A stretch of 64,000 bases of DNA from Thermogemmatispora sp042408735 (GCF_042408735.1 NZ_JBHOQV010000047.1:1-64000), one strand, 5' to 3'; shown: positions 35,442 to 43,944, counted from the first letter of the stretch. Numbers and translations are program-made. The notes: a model not told the origin generated them from the sequence alone.

Positions 35442-38400
35442 TTAGAGCAGGCCGTAGCGGCGGGCGGCGGTGATGGCCCGGTGACGGCTGTGGACGTTGA
35501 GCTTTTGGTAGATGTGCTGGAGGTGGGTGCGCACCGTGTTGATGGAGACGACGAGTTCGCGAGCGATCTCGGCGTTGGTGCAGCCGGAAGCCAGCAGGCG
35601 CAGGACGCGCAGTTCCTGGGCGGAGAAGGGTTCGGGCGGGGCGGCTTCGACAGTGGTGATGATGGGAGGCTGCTGGCTGCGGGTGGCGGCGAAGTCCTGC
35701 AGGAGTCCCTCGGCATAGGCCCGCAGCAACTGGCCGCGCAGGCGCGGGAGAAGTTCGCGCAGGAGGGCGGCCAGGGGCTCGCCTTCGTCGAGGATGAGGC
35801 GGCGGTGTCCTTCGATGTGGGCCTGCTCGAGGGCGCGGCAGAGGTAGGCGCTGGCCAGGACGGGGTCGCGCTGCTGGGCGTAGGCCCGCGCGAGCAGCAG
35901 GCGGGCCTGTAGCAGGCTGCGCCCTCGCCCGTAGCGCTGGGCGCGCTCCTGGACGGCTTCTAGCAGCAGGCTGGCCTGACGGGCCTGGCCGTTGGCGAGC
36001 AGGAGCCGGGCGCTGAGCAGTTGGTATTGCTCGAGGATGAGGCCGCTGGGCGCCTGACGGGTGGGCACCAGCCGCTCGGCCTCGGCCTCCACCTGGTGCT
36101 CGGGGACTGGCGGGCCGTCGGTCCCTTCCTCTGATGAAGGCGGGAGGGCGCTGCTGTCGGGGGTGGACCGGGCGGCCAGGCGGGGCTGGCCCTCGCTGAC
36201 GACCAGTTCGCTGACTGGCTCGCGTTCTTCGCGGTGGTCGCTGCCGATCAGCCCGAGCAGCCGCCCCAGGTCATAGAGGCTGTCACGGGCGCCCTCGGGG
36301 TTGCCGCGGGCCAGCTCCAGGCGCGCCAGCCAGACGAGCAGGTCGCAGAGCAGGTAGTGGTTGATCTCCGTCAGGGAGAGGTTCCGGTAGGCTTGGAGGA
36401 GCAGGCCGCGCAGGCTGGCGCAGGCTTCGTCGAGCTGGCCGCGCGCCTGGCGGATGAGGGCCCGCAGTTGGGCGACGGGTAGTCCCAGCAGCGAGGCCAG
36501 GGCGGTTCGGCGCTCGTCGCCTTCTCCTTCGGCCAGGAGGCGGTTGAGGCGCTCTTCGAGCAGGGCGAGCTGCTCTTCGGCTCCGGACAGGTTGTTCCAG
36601 TCGTAGAGGATCTGGGCCTGGCTGAGAATGGAGAGCAGGGTGAGGGGGTGCTGCGGCCCGTTGAGGGTGGTGAGCTGTCGGTAGAGGTGGGCGGCTTCCT
36701 GGAGCTGGCCGCGCAGGTTGAGGATGAAGGCCCGCAGGCCGCTGAGGTTGCCGATCCATTCGTCCGCGGCGCTCTGGTGGCTCTTGCCGGGCGGCAGGAG
36801 GTTCTCCATCTGGCGGGTGAGGCGCTCGGCTTCGTAAAGGTCGCCCTGCTGCAGGGCCTGACCGAAGAGGTGGCCGAGGCAGAGAAGACGCCAGTCGCTC
36901 TCTTCGGGGGCGAGCTGCTCCAGGGCGGCGCGGGCGTAGGAGGCGCTCTCTTGGGCCTGCTGGCTGGCCCGGCCCCCGGCGGCCGGCAGGTGCTCCAGGA
37001 CGAGAACCCGACAGGCGTAGAGTCGGCCCAGGCCGGCCCGATCGTCGCTCCTCCGCCATTGCGCTTCGGCACGCCGGAGTAGCTCGTTGATCTGGGCCTC
37101 CTCGGCGGGCGTCAGTCGAGGCTCGCGCCCGGCTGCCTGACGCTCGTCGCGCAGGGCGTCGAGGACGGTCAGGACGCTGAGCAGGCAGAGCTGGGGCCGG
37201 CCCCAGATGACTGGCCTGGGCAGGGCCGCCAGCCAGCTCCGCAGGCGGGCCAGGGACTGGCCTTCGTCTCGCAGGCGCAGGGGGATGCTCTGCCTCTCGA
37301 TGAGATCCGCTGCCCGCTCGCTGAGGCCGGCCTGGAGGGCCAGTTCGATGGCCTGGCTGAGCTGGTTGTGTTCTTCGTACCAGCGGCTGGCCCGGTAGGC
37401 GATGAGGCGCAGCTCGCCGGGCGAGAGGCGCTGGCGCGCTTCGTGCTGCAGGGCTTCGGCGAAGAGGGGGTAGTAGCGATAGGTCTGGCCGGCCTCTTCC
37501 AGCCGCTCGATGAAGAGGTTGCTGCGCTCCAGCTCGGCCAGGAGCTGGGCGCTTTCCCGGCGATCGCTGACGGCTCGGCAGAGGTCGGGCTGCAGGTTCG
37601 GCAGCCAGCAGGTGCGCAGGAGGAAGTCTTGCAGGTGCGGCGGCAGCCCTTGCAGGACTTCGCTGCTGAAGTAGTCGAAGAGGAGATGCTGGCTGCCACG
37701 GAAGTCCTTCAGGAGGCGCTCCAGGACGGCGGGGGTCAGCGGCCTGCCGTCTCGCTCGTTGGCCAGGCGTTCCCGCTCGAGCAGGAGGGAGAGCAGGCGC
37801 AGTCCGGCGGGCCAGCCGGCAATGAGCCGCTCGATCTGCTCAAGCTGCGCGGGGGCCAGGCCGTAGGGTTGCAGGAAGGCGGCGCTTTCGGCCTGGGTGA
37901 AGCGGAGTTCTGGGCCGCGCAGCTCAAGTAGCTCTCCGGCGGCTCGCAGGCCGGCCAGGGGCAGCGGCGGCTCTTCGCGCGTGAGCAGGACGAGGCAGAG
38001 GCCGGCGGGCAGGTGGCTGATGAGCAGGGCCACGATCTGGTGAATGGCTTCGTTGCTGATGAGGTGGTAGTTGTCCAGGATGAGGAGGCCGCGGGCACCG
38101 CCTTCGTTGAGCAGGTTGAGCAGCGGGGCGAGCAGGCTGGCCGGCGGCTCGCTAACGCTGACGGCGACCGAGGGCAGAGCGGCCAGGCCGCTGGCCAGGA
38201 CGCTGCCTTCGACGGTGGCCAGGCGCTGGCTCTCTTCGGCCGGGAGCCAGGGGGCGCAGGCGGCGACCAGGTAGCGCCAGAAGCGCGCTGGCTCGTTGTC
38301 GCCGGCCTCAAGGGTGAGCCAGGCTACGGGTGGGGCGCCGCTCTCGCTCTTCCGGAGGTGGGCCAGCCACTGCAGTACGAGGGTGGTTTTGCCGCTGCCC

Positions 38401-38936
38401 GCCGGGGCACAGAGCAGGATGAGCCGCCGCTCACGCCCGCGTTCGAGAAGGGAGAGCTGTGGCTCGCGCGCGATGAGATCGCTGGCTGGCTGCGGTGGCC
38501 TGAGCCTGGCGAGCAGCAACGGCTCCGCTGCCTGATGGAAGGGCGAGCCGTGGCGCGCTCGCATGCGCTCGTGCAGGTGGCGACAGCTGTGCTCTAGCTC
38601 GGCGGCTACTTCTTCGAGACGCTCCAGGGTCAGAACCTCGGTTTTGCCGATGTACTGCTTGAAGGTGCGATGAAGACAGTGGCGGAAGGCGTACCAGTAG
38701 ATGGGGCGCCCTTTGCGGGTCTCGCGACGCAGGCTGAGGCGTCCCAGGCGCCCTTTGAAGGTGAGGGCGCTCTGTTGCTCTAGCCAGGCCCGCCATTCCT
38801 GCGCCTGCCGCGGTACTGGCTCCGGTGGGGCCTGTGGCCCACGACGCAGGACGTAGTCCTCTTGCTCCGCTCTCCAGATGATCTCGCTGGCTGTCTGGGT
38901 GGCTGGTTTCGCTCTTGCTGATTCGCCGCAGTGCAA
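35442..38936 (-). CDS. Giant MalT/LAL-type LuxR-family transcriptional regulator
   Basis: About 1164 aa if read from TTG 38936, which follows GGGGGAGGAGAGG; the frame is open to ATG 39128 and the true start is uncertain. The N-terminal part has GRPIYWYAFR and KQYIGKTEVLTLERLEEVA, a module typical of Chloroflexota LAL proteins. Then comes a STAND ATPase: Walker A CAPAGSGKTTL, Walker B-like LLILDNYHLI. About 500 residues of TPR-like helices follow. The C-terminal ~65 residues are the LuxR HTH (SAQELRVLRLLASGCTNAEI, then SINTVRTHLQHIYQKL). LAL proteins bind an inducer, oligomerise with ATP and activate transcription. The upstream end of the adjacent exporter pair is a possible target (inference). 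Confidence 0.85.
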   Translation of the reverse strand: MHCGESARAKPATQTASEIIWRAEQEDYVLRRGPQAPPEPVPRQAQEWRAWLEQQSALTFKGRLGRLSLRRETRKGRPIYWYAFRHCLHRTFKQYIGKTEVLTLERLEEVAAELEHSCRHLHERMRARHGSPFHQAAEPLLLARLRPPQPASDLIAREPQLSLLERGRERRLILLCAPAGSGKTTLVLQWLAHLRKSESGAPPVAWLTLEAGDNEPARFWRYLVAACAPWLPAEESQRLATVEGSVLASGLAALPSVAVSVSEPPASLLAPLLNLLNEGGARGLLILDNYHLISNEAIHQIVALLISHLPAGLCLVLLTREEPPLPLAGLRAAGELLELRGPELRFTQAESAAFLQPYGLAPAQLEQIERLIAGWPAGLRLLSLLLERERLANERDGRPLTPAVLERLLKDFRGSQHLLFDYFSSEVLQGLPPHLQDFLLRTCWLPNLQPDLCRAVSDRRESAQLLAELERSNLFIERLEEAGQTYRYYPLFAEALQHEARQRLSPGELRLIAYRASRWYEEHNQLSQAIELALQAGLSERAADLIERQSIPLRLRDEGQSLARLRSWLAALPRPVIWGRPQLCLLSVLTVLDALRDERQAAGREPRLTPAEEAQINELLRRAEAQWRRSDDRAGLGRLYACRVLVLEHLPAAGGRASQQAQESASYARAALEQLAPEESDWRLLCLGHLFGQALQQGDLYEAERLTRQMENLLPPGKSHQSAADEWIGNLSGLRAFILNLRGQLQEAAHLYRQLTTLNGPQHPLTLLSILSQAQILYDWNNLSGAEEQLALLEERLNRLLAEGEGDERRTALASLLGLPVAQLRALIRQARGQLDEACASLRGLLLQAYRNLSLTEINHYLLCDLLVWLARLELARGNPEGARDSLYDLGRLLGLIGSDHREEREPVSELVVSEGQPRLAARSTPDSSALPPSSEEGTDGPPVPEHQVEAEAERLVPTRQAPSGLILEQYQLLSARLLLANGQARQASLLLEAVQERAQRYGRGRSLLQARLLLARAYAQQRDPVLASAYLCRALEQAHIEGHRRLILDEGEPLAALLRELLPRLRGQLLRAYAEGLLQDFAATRSQQPPIITTVEAAPPEPFSAQELRVLRLLASGCTNAEIARELVVSINTVRTHLQHIYQKLNVHSRHRAITAARRYGLL

Positions 38937-39333
38937 GGTGTCCTCTCCTCCCCCAGGCCCGCAGGGAGACGGCCCGCTCGTCAGTCCTGGCCCCGCTGCC
39001 GGCCCAGGATGCTCCCAATAACCACGATGGCGTTGCTCCCCCCTCGGCTTGCGGCGGCCTTCCTTCCTGGTTTCGCTCGCTGCTGCGTTGGGGCTGGATG
39101 GGGCTTTCTGCCTTCCCCAGTATATCAAAGTTCGGAGGCGCTCTTCCAGCTTCGGGCGCTCTCTCCCGCCGTGCCCGGAAGGCGCCCCGCTCCGCTCTGG
39201 CTACCCGCCTGGATAGCTTGTATAATAAGCGCGATGGATAAAGAAGGGCATGAAGGAGAGGGACCTCTCTTTCTGGGGGTCTCTGGTGGACCTGCTCGCC
39301 TCTCTCGGGAAGCGAGCAGGGCGGAAAGGAGCG
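38937..39333. promoter_or_regulatory. Divergent region with -10 box TATAAT at 39221-39226
   Basis: This segment holds the disputed N-terminal extension of the LuxR gene (minus strand, up to 39128) and, on the plus strand, a perfect TATAAT at 39221-39226 with no good -35. It probably drives the small plus-strand genes that follow. Confidence 0.4.
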
Positions 39334-39567
39334 ATGCGCGTGGCTGAGCGACGCCCGCCCCAGGTGGGGCGCCGGCTGCTGCCGGTGGTGCTCGGTCTGG
39401 GCCTGGCTTTGCTGGTGGTGGCCGTGCTCGTCTACGTGGGCAGCGGCCTGTTGGTGATGGCGCATGGGGGGGCATCAGCGCTGGATTGGCGCTTGGGCGT
39501 GTTGGGTTTGCTGATGGGCCTGGCGATGGGCCTGCTGGCCCGGCGCCAGTCGCGGCCAGGAGCCTGA
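39334..39567 (+). CDS. Small two-TM membrane protein
   Basis: 77 aa from ATG 39334; GTG 39340 has better spacing to AAAGGAG, and ATG 39250 would give 105 aa. It has a basic N-terminus (ERRPPQVGRR), then TM1 LLPVVLGLGLALLVVAVLVYV, a short loop, TM2 LGVLGLLMGLAMGLLA, and a basic tail. I do not recognise the family. It is followed by other small unknown genes on the same strand. Confidence 0.5.
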   Translation: MRVAERRPPQVGRRLLPVVLGLGLALLVVAVLVYVGSGLLVMAHGGASALDWRLGVLGLLMGLAMGLLARRQSRPGA

Positions 39568-39672
39568 TGGCTCCGGCTGCCGGAGACCGGTTCATCTTTG
39601 GGGGACCGGCGAGCGCCTCGGTCCTGTCCTGGGCTGGCGGCTCTGGCCAGAGCGGACTGACAAAGGAGGCCG

Positions 39673-40209
39673 ATGCAAGCGATGGAGAGAGCTTTTGATA
39701 CGCCTGAGGGACGGGGCGACAGACCCGAGCGGCGACCAGCAGGCGCCGAGGGAGCTGCCGCCCCAGGACTGCCCACCCTGCCGGCCTCGCCGCTGGCTGG
39801 CTACGGCTGGCGCCTGGCCTGGCTGGAGCCAGGCTCTGGCCCGCTCGCGCGGGGGCAGCGCTTGCCGTCCCTGGTGCTGATGCCTGAGCAATTGCCGACG
39901 GGGCGGCCGGGGACCCGTCAGGTGGTGCTCCGCCTGCTGGGGGCTTTGCAGGCGGAGGCCACCGCTCTTCCCTGCGCGCGCTGGTTGTTTGTGCAGGCGG
40001 CTGAGGCTGAGGGTGAGGCGGGGCCTCCGCTGGAGCCGCTGACAACGGGGGAGACGGCCCCTGGCTGGGGCCGGCCCCTGGAGGGCTTCTTTGGGGACTG
40101 GCTGCTGTCTGCCTCGGGGCTGCCGGCTCCGCCTCTGCGCTGGCTGACGGCGGCCGAGGCGGCCCGGCTCCTGCTCAGCCTGCGCCAGGCGGCCCACGGC
40201 CAGGAGTGA
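39673..40209 (+). CDS. Hypothetical protein, paralogue of the N-terminus of the riboswitch-controlled protein
   Basis: 178 aa, ATG 39673 behind AAAGGAGG. No known domain is recognised. It ends with PPLRWLTAAEAARLLLSLRQAA. The larger protein at 40597 has PALRWLTAEEAAQALRSLRAA at about residue 165-185, after a comparable GFFGDWL / DFFVRE segment. The two N-terminal domains are therefore probably paralogues. No signal peptide or TM. Confidence 0.6.
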   Translation: MQAMERAFDTPEGRGDRPERRPAGAEGAAAPGLPTLPASPLAGYGWRLAWLEPGSGPLARGQRLPSLVLMPEQLPTGRPGTRQVVLRLLGALQAEATALPCARWLFVQAAEAEGEAGPPLEPLTTGETAPGWGRPLEGFFGDWLLSASGLPAPPLRWLTAAEAARLLLSLRQAAHGQE

Positions 40210-40243
40210 GGGCCGGACCTCTCTGTCTCACTCAGGGCCGCCC

Positions 40244-40273
40244 TTGACGGGACTGCGCGCTGTGAACTATACT
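40244..40273 (+). promoter_or_regulatory. Sigma-70-type promoter of the riboswitch transcript
   Basis: TTGACG at 40244-40249 and TATACT at 40268-40273, 18 bp apart. Transcription would begin near 40280, ahead of the fluoride aptamer. Confidence 0.7.
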
Positions 40274-40342
40274 GTCTACGCTGGTGCTGTTGGCGAATGG
40301 CCCCGTCCCTGCTGCCGGCGGGTCGGAGCCGTTCGCTGGCCG

Positions 40343-40389
40343 CTGCGATGAGGCCCGCATAACGCCGCTCTCGGCTGATGGCTTCTACT
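40343..40389 (+). ncRNA. Fluoride riboswitch aptamer (crcB motif)
   Basis: The RNA reads UGC-GAUGAGGCCC-GCA (40344-40359), then UAAC, then GCC-GCUCUC-GGC, then UGAUGGCUUCUAC (40376-40388). This matches the crcB-motif architecture, including the loop GAUGAGGCCC. The pseudoknot GAGGCC with GGCUUC is kept with one G-U pair. An extra hairpin closed by GCGAAUGGC/GCCGUUCGC lies just upstream (about 40294-40337). The class binds fluoride and, when bound, prevents the terminator that starts within the aptamer's last strand. The downstream gene at 40597 is not a known fluoride exporter. Confidence 0.9.
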
Positions 40390-40434
40390 CACTATCTCGC
40401 TCTCTGGGGGATGGTGTGTAGAAGCCATTTTTTT
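40378..40434 (+). terminator. Riboswitch expression-platform terminator
   Basis: ATGGCTTCTAC (40378-40388) pairs perfectly with GTAGAAGCCAT (40418-40428), followed by T7 (40428-40434). The 5' arm is the last strand of the fluoride aptamer, so terminator and ligand-bound aptamer are mutually exclusive, as in other fluoride switches. Confidence 0.9.
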
Positions 40435-40596
40435 CCTGGCCTCGCTCTCCATCCCCCAGCGACCAGACCAGACGGAAGGGTCGCTGCCTGCCTGACCTGC
40501 TGACCTGCTGACCGCGCGCCCGTAAAACGGCCAGCAGGCCAGAGAAGGGCGCAGGCTCCGGCAGGCCAGCGGTCCAGAGGGGAGGATGACCGCGCT

Positions 40597-42393
40597 ATGT
40601 CGTTGCCATCGCCGGATCATGAGGCTGAGAAGGCTAGAGGACAGGGCCGGCTGACCGACGAGCGGCCCCGCGAGCCTGGGCCGCTGCTGACGGCCTGCGT
40701 GACGCTGCCTCAGAGGGACTGCCTGCGCTATCGCTGGCAGGAGGGCCGCCTCTGGGTGTGCGGGCTGGCTCCCTCCCATCCAGAGCTGCCAGCGGATCTG
40801 GCCGTCTGCAGGCCGGAGGAGGGCCTGCAGCTTCGTCTTTTGCTCCTGCTGCCGCAGAGCGCGCCCCCCGAGACGTGGCTGCGTGTGCGCCTGGTGGCGG
40901 CTCTTCAGATGGTGCCGGCCCGCGAGCCGTCCGACTGGCTCTGGCTGGGATGCCTGGCCGACGGCGAGGGAGAGGCGGGGGAGGAGCCGTCGCCACTGAG
41001 ACGCCTGGCTGAGCCGGCCTGGCGGCGTCAGGTCGAGGACTTTTTTGTCCGCGAGCGCTCAACCTCGGCGGCTTCGTCGTCGGCGGGCGCGCCGGCGCTG
41101 CGCTGGCTGACGGCAGAGGAGGCGGCTCAGGCTCTGCGCTCTCTGCGTGCCGCCGTCCGCCAGGCCCGGCGTGCTCGTCAGGTGGCCCGGCCCAGCGGGA
41201 CGCTGCAGGCTCAGGCGCGCAGCGACCAGGAGGCTCCGCTGACCTGGCGGACCGCCGCCAGCCTGGCTGAGCTGCAGAGGACGCTGCGCGCCGGGGGCCT
41301 GCTGCTGCGGGCCGATGCCTCGCTGCCCTTCGCCGAGCCGGCCCGCTTGCTGCGCTTTGTGGCGCCGCGCTTTCAGCCGGTCCTGCGACACCTGCTCGAT
41401 GAGGATGAGCAGGTGCTGGCCTTTGTCGAGCGCCCGCGCCTGCGTCTGCGCCTGGGTCAGGGCCTGCTGCGTCGCCAGGAGCGCTATCTGCCGGAGGGGC
41501 TGCTCCTGGTCAGCGATCGCCAGGTGCTCTGGCTGCAAGCCTACTTTGCTCAGGGCAGTAGCTTTAGCGAGGGAGGCTACGTGGCGCGCACGTTGCCGGT
41601 CGAACGGCTGCGGGCCTGCCTGATCGAGCGCGAGGGGCCGGCGCCGGATGGCCGACGCGCTATGCGCGGGGAGCCGCCGGCCCTGCTGCGAGCGGTGCTG
41701 CAGGTGGCGGCGACCGGCGGCCAGGAGCGGCTGGGCTTCGAGTTCCCGGCCTGGCCCGAGGCCGAGGAGGCCCTGCAGGGCCTGAGCGCCCTGGTGCGGG
41801 CCTTTCTGCCGCTGCCGCCGGAGGAGCGCGAGCGGGAGGGACGCCTGCGGGTCTGGCCGACACTGACGCCCTGGGAGCCGGGGCCAGGCCAGCGGGAGGA
41901 GCTGGCCGATCTGGGGGGCCAACTGCCGGAGGCCCTGAGGCGGCGCTTTGAGACGGCTCTGATGGAGTGGCTGGCCGCTCAGGGCCTGGACGATAAGGAG
42001 GTGCTGCTCAGCCTGGAACTGCCGGCTCTGGACGGCTACGGCAGCCCTCCCCGCTGGCTGGCCCTGACGCGCAGCGGGCTGCTGGTGCTGGAGGCTCCCG
42101 AGGGGCGCGCGGTTCCCGGAAGAGCGCCGGGGCCGGTGCTCGTGCGCTGCCTGGCCCCCTGGTCGCTCTCGTCGCTGGAGCTGCGCTATTCCTTGCTCGG
42201 CTCGGGACTGACGCTCTTCGAGCCGCGCACGCCGGAAGGGTTGATACGCTATGACCTGCCCTTTGCCGGGCCGGCCCTGGCTCTGGTGCTGCCGCTCTTT
42301 GTGCGTCTGCGCACGCTGCTGCGCCTGGCTCCGGGCATGCGCGCCCGGCTCAAGGGGGGCGGGCTGACCGAGGAGGAAGGAGGTGTCCGATGA
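40597..42393 (+). CDS. Unknown protein under fluoride-riboswitch control, with PH-like domain
   Basis: 598 aa, ATG 40597, with GGGGAGG 11 bp upstream. No signal peptide or TM, so cytoplasmic. About 1-200 is the domain shared with the gene at 39673. About 255-400 has LLDEDEQVLAFVERPRLRLR and PEGLLLVSDRQVLWLQA, the rhythm of bacterial PH-like (YokE/bPH) domains. About 440-585 has another beta-rich part, ALTRSGLLVLEAPEG, possibly a second PH-like fold. It is not CrcB/Fluc, CLC-F, enolase or a recognisable pyrophosphatase. It overlaps the next gene by 4 bp. The role in fluoride response is inferred only from its leader. Confidence 0.7.
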   Translation: MSLPSPDHEAEKARGQGRLTDERPREPGPLLTACVTLPQRDCLRYRWQEGRLWVCGLAPSHPELPADLAVCRPEEGLQLRLLLLLPQSAPPETWLRVRLVAALQMVPAREPSDWLWLGCLADGEGEAGEEPSPLRRLAEPAWRRQVEDFFVRERSTSAASSSAGAPALRWLTAEEAAQALRSLRAAVRQARRARQVARPSGTLQAQARSDQEAPLTWRTAASLAELQRTLRAGGLLLRADASLPFAEPARLLRFVAPRFQPVLRHLLDEDEQVLAFVERPRLRLRLGQGLLRRQERYLPEGLLLVSDRQVLWLQAYFAQGSSFSEGGYVARTLPVERLRACLIEREGPAPDGRRAMRGEPPALLRAVLQVAATGGQERLGFEFPAWPEAEEALQGLSALVRAFLPLPPEEREREGRLRVWPTLTPWEPGPGQREELADLGGQLPEALRRRFETALMEWLAAQGLDDKEVLLSLELPALDGYGSPPRWLALTRSGLLVLEAPEGRAVPGRAPGPVLVRCLAPWSLSSLELRYSLLGSGLTLFEPRTPEGLIRYDLPFAGPALALVLPLFVRLRTLLRLAPGMRARLKGGGLTEEEGGVR

Positions 42394-42860
42394 GGGAGCC
42401 ACCCTTTGAGCGGCCAGAGCCGGAAGAGGAGGCGCCGCCCGCCCTCTCGCCGGGGCAGCGGCTGGCTCTGATGACAGCCCTGCGCCGCCTGGAGCTGGCG
42501 GCCTGGCGCCTGGAGGAGCGCCTGCGAGCCAGGGAGAGGCCGCCGCTGACCCTGACGCGCATGGTCGATCCCTTTACGCCCGAGCAGCGGGCCGCGCTGC
42601 TGGCTCGCCTGGAGGAGCTGCGCGCAGAGGTGGCCCGCCTGGCCCAGGCCTATCGGCTGCCGGAGAAGGAGGAGAGCCTGCGCACGGTGGCGCTGGCGGA
42701 GTTCGGCTTGCTCTGGAGCGATCTGGAGGATCTGCGCCCGGCTCGCCTGCGCGATTATGGGGCGCTGAGCGCGCAAGCGGCGGACCAACTGGAGCCGCAG
42801 ATTGAGCGCCTGATTGGCCTGGTGCTGGCCGTCAATGCCCTGGCCGCCGCGGCCCGCTGA
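42390..42860 (+). CDS. Small helical protein, translationally coupled to the riboswitch gene
   Basis: 156 aa. The ATG overlaps the stop of the preceding gene (ATGA). Long charged helices (ALRRLELAAWRLEERLRAR, LLARLEELRAEVARLAQAY) suggest a coiled-coil or helical bundle. No known family and no membrane segment. It is probably a partner of the 598-aa protein and would be under the same fluoride control. Confidence 0.65.
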   Translation: MREPPFERPEPEEEAPPALSPGQRLALMTALRRLELAAWRLEERLRARERPPLTLTRMVDPFTPEQRAALLARLEELRAEVARLAQAYRLPEKEESLRTVALAEFGLLWSDLEDLRPARLRDYGALSAQAADQLEPQIERLIGLVLAVNALAAAAR

Positions 42861-42951
42861 GCGCCCTCCCCAGAACGGCAACCGCCGTCCGCTCCCCGCC
42901 GAGAGGGACCGCCGCCGCACCGGCCCGCTCTCCCTCCCAGCAAGAGGACGC

Positions 42952-42984
42952 GCCCGCCCGACATCGCCAGGATGCCGGGCGGGC
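42952..42984 (+). terminator. GC-rich hairpin after the riboswitch operon
   Basis: GCCCGCCCG (42952-42960) and CGGGCGGGC (42976-42984) form a 9-bp stem with a 15-nt loop, 92 bp past the stop and ahead of the convergent XRE gene. There is no clean T run, so termination is uncertain. Confidence 0.5.
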
Positions 42985-43022
42985 ACGCCTTGGTGCTTCT
43001 AGTGCTGTGGAGAGTCACTGGG

Positions 43023-43229
43023 CTAGCGATCGGGGAGTTCCTCAAGAAGCTCCTCGGCTGGAATGTGCAAAGCTCGTGCAATGCGCACCAGCGTTGAGGC
43101 TGGAGGCATGTAGAAAGGATCTTTTAGCATACGGCTAATTGTTGCCTCTGGCAATGAAGTGCGCTGTGCCAGCCATTGGGCACTCAACCTTCTCTGGTGC
43201 AGGATCACATGTAGCCGTAATCGGTACAT
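43023..43229 (-). CDS. XRE-family HTH regulator, copy 1
   Basis: 68 aa: MYRLRLHVILHQRRLSAQWL and so on, with recognition-helix region PEATISRMLKDPFYMPPAS and end EELLEELPDR. It is a minimal Cro/CI-type helix-turn-helix protein with nothing but the DNA-binding domain. It is paralogous to the genes at 43322 and 44020. A perfect palindrome TTGTCCGGACAA lies 54 bp upstream of its start and is a likely autoregulatory operator. Confidence 0.85.
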   Translation of the reverse strand: MYRLRLHVILHQRRLSAQWLAQRTSLPEATISRMLKDPFYMPPASTLVRIARALHIPAEELLEELPDR

Positions 43230-43282
43230 GCCTGACGCTCCTTACCTCACGCCCCGCTAGAGAGCAGGAAAAAAAACTCATT

Positions 43283-43294
43283 TTGTCCGGACAA
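43283..43294. promoter_or_regulatory. Palindrome TTGTCCGGACAA upstream of XRE copy 1
   Basis: A perfect 12-bp dyad between XRE copies 1 and 2, 54 bp ahead of the copy-1 start. Candidate operator. Confidence 0.5.
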
Positions 43295-43321
43295 CCTGAC
43301 TGCTTTAGTTCCGTACGTTAA

Positions 43322-43621
43322 TCAGCGGGTGGTGTGCCTATTGATCTGCTGACCTGTTCCCTCGTGCGGGTGCGTCTGTGAGGAGAGCGGCGACTCAGTG
43401 ACCTGAGTAAATGGAGGTAGATCGGGAATCTCTTCAATCAGATCATCGATATGGACCTGCAGTGCTTTAGCAACCTTGGCCATTGTTGCTATCGAGGGGA
43501 GATACGAGGGGTCACGTACTAGTCGTCGTACCATTGCTTCAGTAAGTGTCGTGTGCCGTGCGAGCCATGTCTGTGTGACGCCCTTTTCACGAAGGACCTC
43601 CTTGACTCGTAGACGGTACAT
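43322..43621 (-). CDS. XRE-family HTH regulator, copy 2
   Basis: 99 aa. The first ~68 residues match copies 1 and 3 (MYRLRVKEVLREKGVTQTWL; MVRRLVRDPSYLPSIATMAK; DLIEEIPDLPP). A ~30-residue polar, His/Thr-rich tail without structure follows, unlike its siblings. It is a Cro/CI-type DNA-binding protein. Its upstream 400 bp is AT-rich and holds inverted repeats at 43819-43832 and 43869-43910. Confidence 0.85.
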   Translation of the reverse strand: MYRLRVKEVLREKGVTQTWLARHTTLTEAMVRRLVRDPSYLPSIATMAKVAKALQVHIDDLIEEIPDLPPFTQVTESPLSSQTHPHEGTGQQINRHTTR

Positions 43622-43818
43622 CCTCTACTCCTTCCTGAATTTGTCGCCCATCTTGTGTAAAATTTCCCCAAAACAGCTCCCCACGCGAAAGCAATAGCCC
43701 TGCTTTCACTACTATCGCATCCAGCTAAGCGCCCTCTGATCCTGCATATGGAAGCTGCTCTGGGGGATGCAATTGAGCGGTTTAGACCACCAGCTCTATT
43801 TGCACCACTGAAAAAATT

Positions 43819-43832
43819 ATAAGTGTACTTAT
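43819..43832. promoter_or_regulatory. Inverted repeat ATAAGT-GT-ACTTAT
   Basis: A 6-bp dyad with a 2-bp centre in the AT-rich gap between XRE copies 2 and 3. It is a possible operator, judged only by symmetry and context. Confidence 0.35.
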
Positions 43833-43868
43833 CTGATTAAAAGAACCCGGTTAATTACAACTATTTAT

Positions 43869-43910
43869 ATAGATAGGTGTAAATAAATATATGTGAGCAC
43901 ACCTATCTAT
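43869..43910. promoter_or_regulatory. Inverted repeat ATAGATAGGTGT / ACACCTATCTAT
   Basis: Two perfect 12-bp arms (43869-43880 and 43899-43910) around an 18-bp AT-rich spacer. In DNA it would place two regulator half-sites ~3 helical turns apart. A related ctatctaacc follows at 43921. This may be an operator pair for one of the XRE proteins. Confidence 0.45.
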
Positions 43911-43944
43911 TTAGGTGGGGCTATCTAACCATGGGGATAACAAG

